A stretch of DNA of 64,000 bases from Symbiodinium kawagutii. Its lineage: Eukaryota > Sar > Dinophyceae > Suessiales > Symbiodiniaceae. The translations under genes and the position numbers were made by a program. Of the stretch, positions 62,170 to 64,000 are shown piece by piece (position 1 is the first letter of the stretch; each line of letters begins with the position of its first letter). The stretch is from NCBI GenBank assembly GCA_009767595.1, contig VSDK01002138.1:439801-503800 (forward strand), in the 5' to 3' direction. Under the pieces are notes generated by a model that saw only the letters and a program-made list of their open reading frames with translations, was not told the DNA's origin and did no database searches.

Positions 62170-63160
62170 AGTCCCCAAGTGGGTCTATGGCTATTCCCAA
62201 CCTCCAAGCTGGTCGATTGCTCAAAACGATGGCCATATGATATGGCTAGGTTTCTCTGTGACCCACAAGACCTCGTGTACTGCTTTGGATACCCCGGCAA
62301 CTTGAGTATACGTCGCATGGCTATGGATGTACGTCCATGCTAACTATTGATTGAGTTTGAGATCACCATTGCTAGTCATGGGAGATCAGCATTGATCCAT
62401 ATGAATCAGCTTGTTAGTCCTGACCAATGAATATCATACCTTATCTACTGACGGGTATCCAGAACGGTACCATGGGTGTATCATACACAGCACTATCATC
62501 AAGCAGCTGATCGACCAATGTTTAAACCGACTACTGACAGCTGACGATCTATCGGTAGCAATCTCAACCAACCCTGTCTTATATCATCATTCGCCCAGCT
62601 TAACTTGTCTTTCGTAAGTTTCCTGTTCTCATTGTCAACCATCTTAGCAACTTACGCTAGCTGCATCAGCTTGTTTCACAGTTTCATCATCAGCTAGTAC
62701 CAGCTGATCCACTAGATCCTTCAACTGACTTGTCAACATGTTCGTGTTCATCATCTCATAGATCATCGTTCACCGTGAGCGGACATCACCAATACCCCAC
62801 CAGCCTTGGTTGTTACGGTACCAACAATCATCAATATCCCCTGTGAATTGGTTTATACCTCTTACCCGAAACAGGCTACTATTGTACTATCATGCGTTGC
62901 ATGGCCTCTGATTGGAGTTATCACTTTATTCACAATGAACCAGCTACCAATAAAGAAACAATGAAGCAGACTCATCCATACAAAATGGTTGATCATCAGA
63001 TTGATCGTTTTAATCAGATTCATCAATGCAACTGATTCATCCATACAAACTGGTTGATTCATCAATACATCTACCAATCAGCCGCCTTGTAGATGGGTTC
63101 ATCTATGATCAATAGGAAGGTTGGTGCTTCTCACCGCGGGGGTCTTGGCGCAGTTTTTTC
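62170..63160. repeat. spacer, mostly non-repetitive
   Basis: No exon recognised. A duplicated CATCCATACAAA-TGGTTGAT motif near 62975 and 63040, and TCATCA-rich stretches. Confidence 0.45.
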
Positions 63161-63166
63161 GCTCAC

Positions 63167-63250
63167 AACATGTCGTCATCATCCAGACCGCGGCCCAACC
63201 TCGAGGCCATTTTGGGCGAGAACACAACGGTAGCCAAGGACGATGGTTGC
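63167..63250 (-). CDS. putative exon, unknown protein
   Basis: Acceptor CACCATGATAG then G, QPSSLATVVFSPKMASRLGR and GLDDDDM, two bases, donor GTGAGCG (canonical). A phase-0 frame (ATIVLGYRCVLAQNGLE) would fit the neighbour at 63438 better; the plus strand (HNMSSSSRPRPNLEAILGEN) is open as well. Confidence 0.55.
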
Positions 63251-63437
63251 CTATCATGGTGAACTGGTGAATTGATGATAAATGAATAAGTAGTCATGAT
63301 ATCATGAATCTTGATGATGTTCAATTGATGGGAACGATAGTTCTTCCAATATATTACCTGTAGATGATGTCCTCCATGGTAATAATCAAGTTTCCTGATG
63401 GCTAACGGTTCATGATGGAGACGCAACCCATGCCTAC

Positions 63438-63492
63438 CATCGCTGCGAGACCCAGCCCGGTCTCCGCAATGCTCCCCATGGATTTACCAAGC
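63438..63492 (-). CDS. putative short exon, Gly/Ala/Met-rich
   Basis: Acceptor AAACTTACGAAG then G, LGKSMGSIAETGLGLAAM, phase 0 at donor GTAGGC. Small but well biased. Confidence 0.5.
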
Positions 63493-63699
63493 CTTCGTAA
63501 GTTTCATCATCCCAGGTGCCTTCCTACCCCTGCTAGGACTCCAGTGATTCTTGATCTTTCAATGAACATCAATGAACTATTTTCTAAGTATCGCCAATGA
63601 TAACTCGTAAGCAATTGTCGGACCATCATTTTCATTGAATAGTCACCATCCTGATCGCGTCCCCCGAGTATGACTCTTGAGTAGTCATGTCCATTGATC

Positions 63700-63930
63700 A
63701 ACTATGGTTCTTCGCATCATGGTTCATTCACCATTGACCATGCCCATCCATTCACTATTCATTAGAGTATCATCAACCATCATGAACCATCAACTAAGTA
63801 TTCATGAACCACTATTCACCATCAAATATTATCCACTCTGTTTCTCACTATTGTCGGTCATTATCCACCATCATTCACCATTCTCAACCATTGTTGAACC
63901 ACACTTTCCATTGAAAACCCATTGATGACT
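63700..63930. repeat. ACCATCA/TTCACCATT tract
   Basis: ATCATCAACCATCATGAACC and CACCATTCTCAACC drift to the left of the last exon. Confidence 0.7.
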
Positions 63931-63942
63931 TAGCTGTTTGAC

Positions 63943-64000
63943 GCTGGTGGTCCCGTCCGGCTGCATCAGCCCCCACTCCGGTCCGGATGGCAGATGGATC
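63943..64000 (-). CDS. putative exon, cut by the window edge
   Basis: Minus frame IHLPSGPEWGLMQPDGTTS, phase 0 at donor GTCAAACAG. Codons G/C-ending. A second frame (DPSAIRTGVGADAAGRD) is open. The acceptor lies beyond the window. Confidence 0.5.

Noticed and set aside
1-64000. tRNA, rRNA, bacterial promoters, operons or phage genes
   Set aside because: I saw no sequence supporting any of these; short matches to promoter-like words are expected in A/T-rich spacers.

Overview
This window looks like nuclear DNA of an intron-rich protist, most likely a dinoflagellate. That is an inference from sequence style: many short islands of G/C-ending codons, each bounded by AG acceptors (often AG|G) and GT or sometimes GC donors, lie in long A/T-rich introns, and several families of short inverted-repeat elements sit exactly at intron edges. 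I see no bacterial operons, rRNA, tRNA or CRISPR. A 14-base N run at 39851 marks an assembly gap.

Almost all convincing coding islands read on the minus strand, so transcription runs from high to low coordinates. I list more than 80 putative exons of roughly 30 to 280 bases. Strong in-frame stops after good coding sequence at 57145, 45855 and 25642 suggest at least three gene ends: group A from beyond 64000 to 57145, group B from about 56.6 to 45.9 kb, group C from about 44.6 to 25.6 kb, then a further group or groups from 25.2 kb to the left edge. About half of the neighbouring exon pairs have compatible intron phases; one third is expected by chance, so exon order within a gene is only partly supported. 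The best phase-consistent runs are 40386 to 36444 (five exons), 50329 to 46823 (four exons) and 27559 to 25642 (three exons). A few plus-strand islands (62061, 51249, 38518, 28384) may be antisense or nested genes, or mirror images of minus exons. No product can be named safely; weak resemblances are a Tudor or SH3-like barrel split over 54.5 and 50.7 kb, an RRM-like piece at 20.2 kb and a KH-like piece at 60.1 kb.

The rest is intron and spacer of three kinds. First, imperfect drift of an AACCATCATT-like motif, usually in AACCATCA orientation to the left of an exon and in TGATGGTT orientation to its right. Second, five families of short inverted-repeat elements, about 45 copies, several with exact 4-base target duplications and with a GT or GC donor and an AG acceptor built into the termini. 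Third, micro- and minisatellites, including a 66-base array at 45.0 to 45.7 kb with a 396-base higher-order period. The joint picture is of introns created or colonised by inverted-repeat elements (introner-like), which is the main point worth checking.
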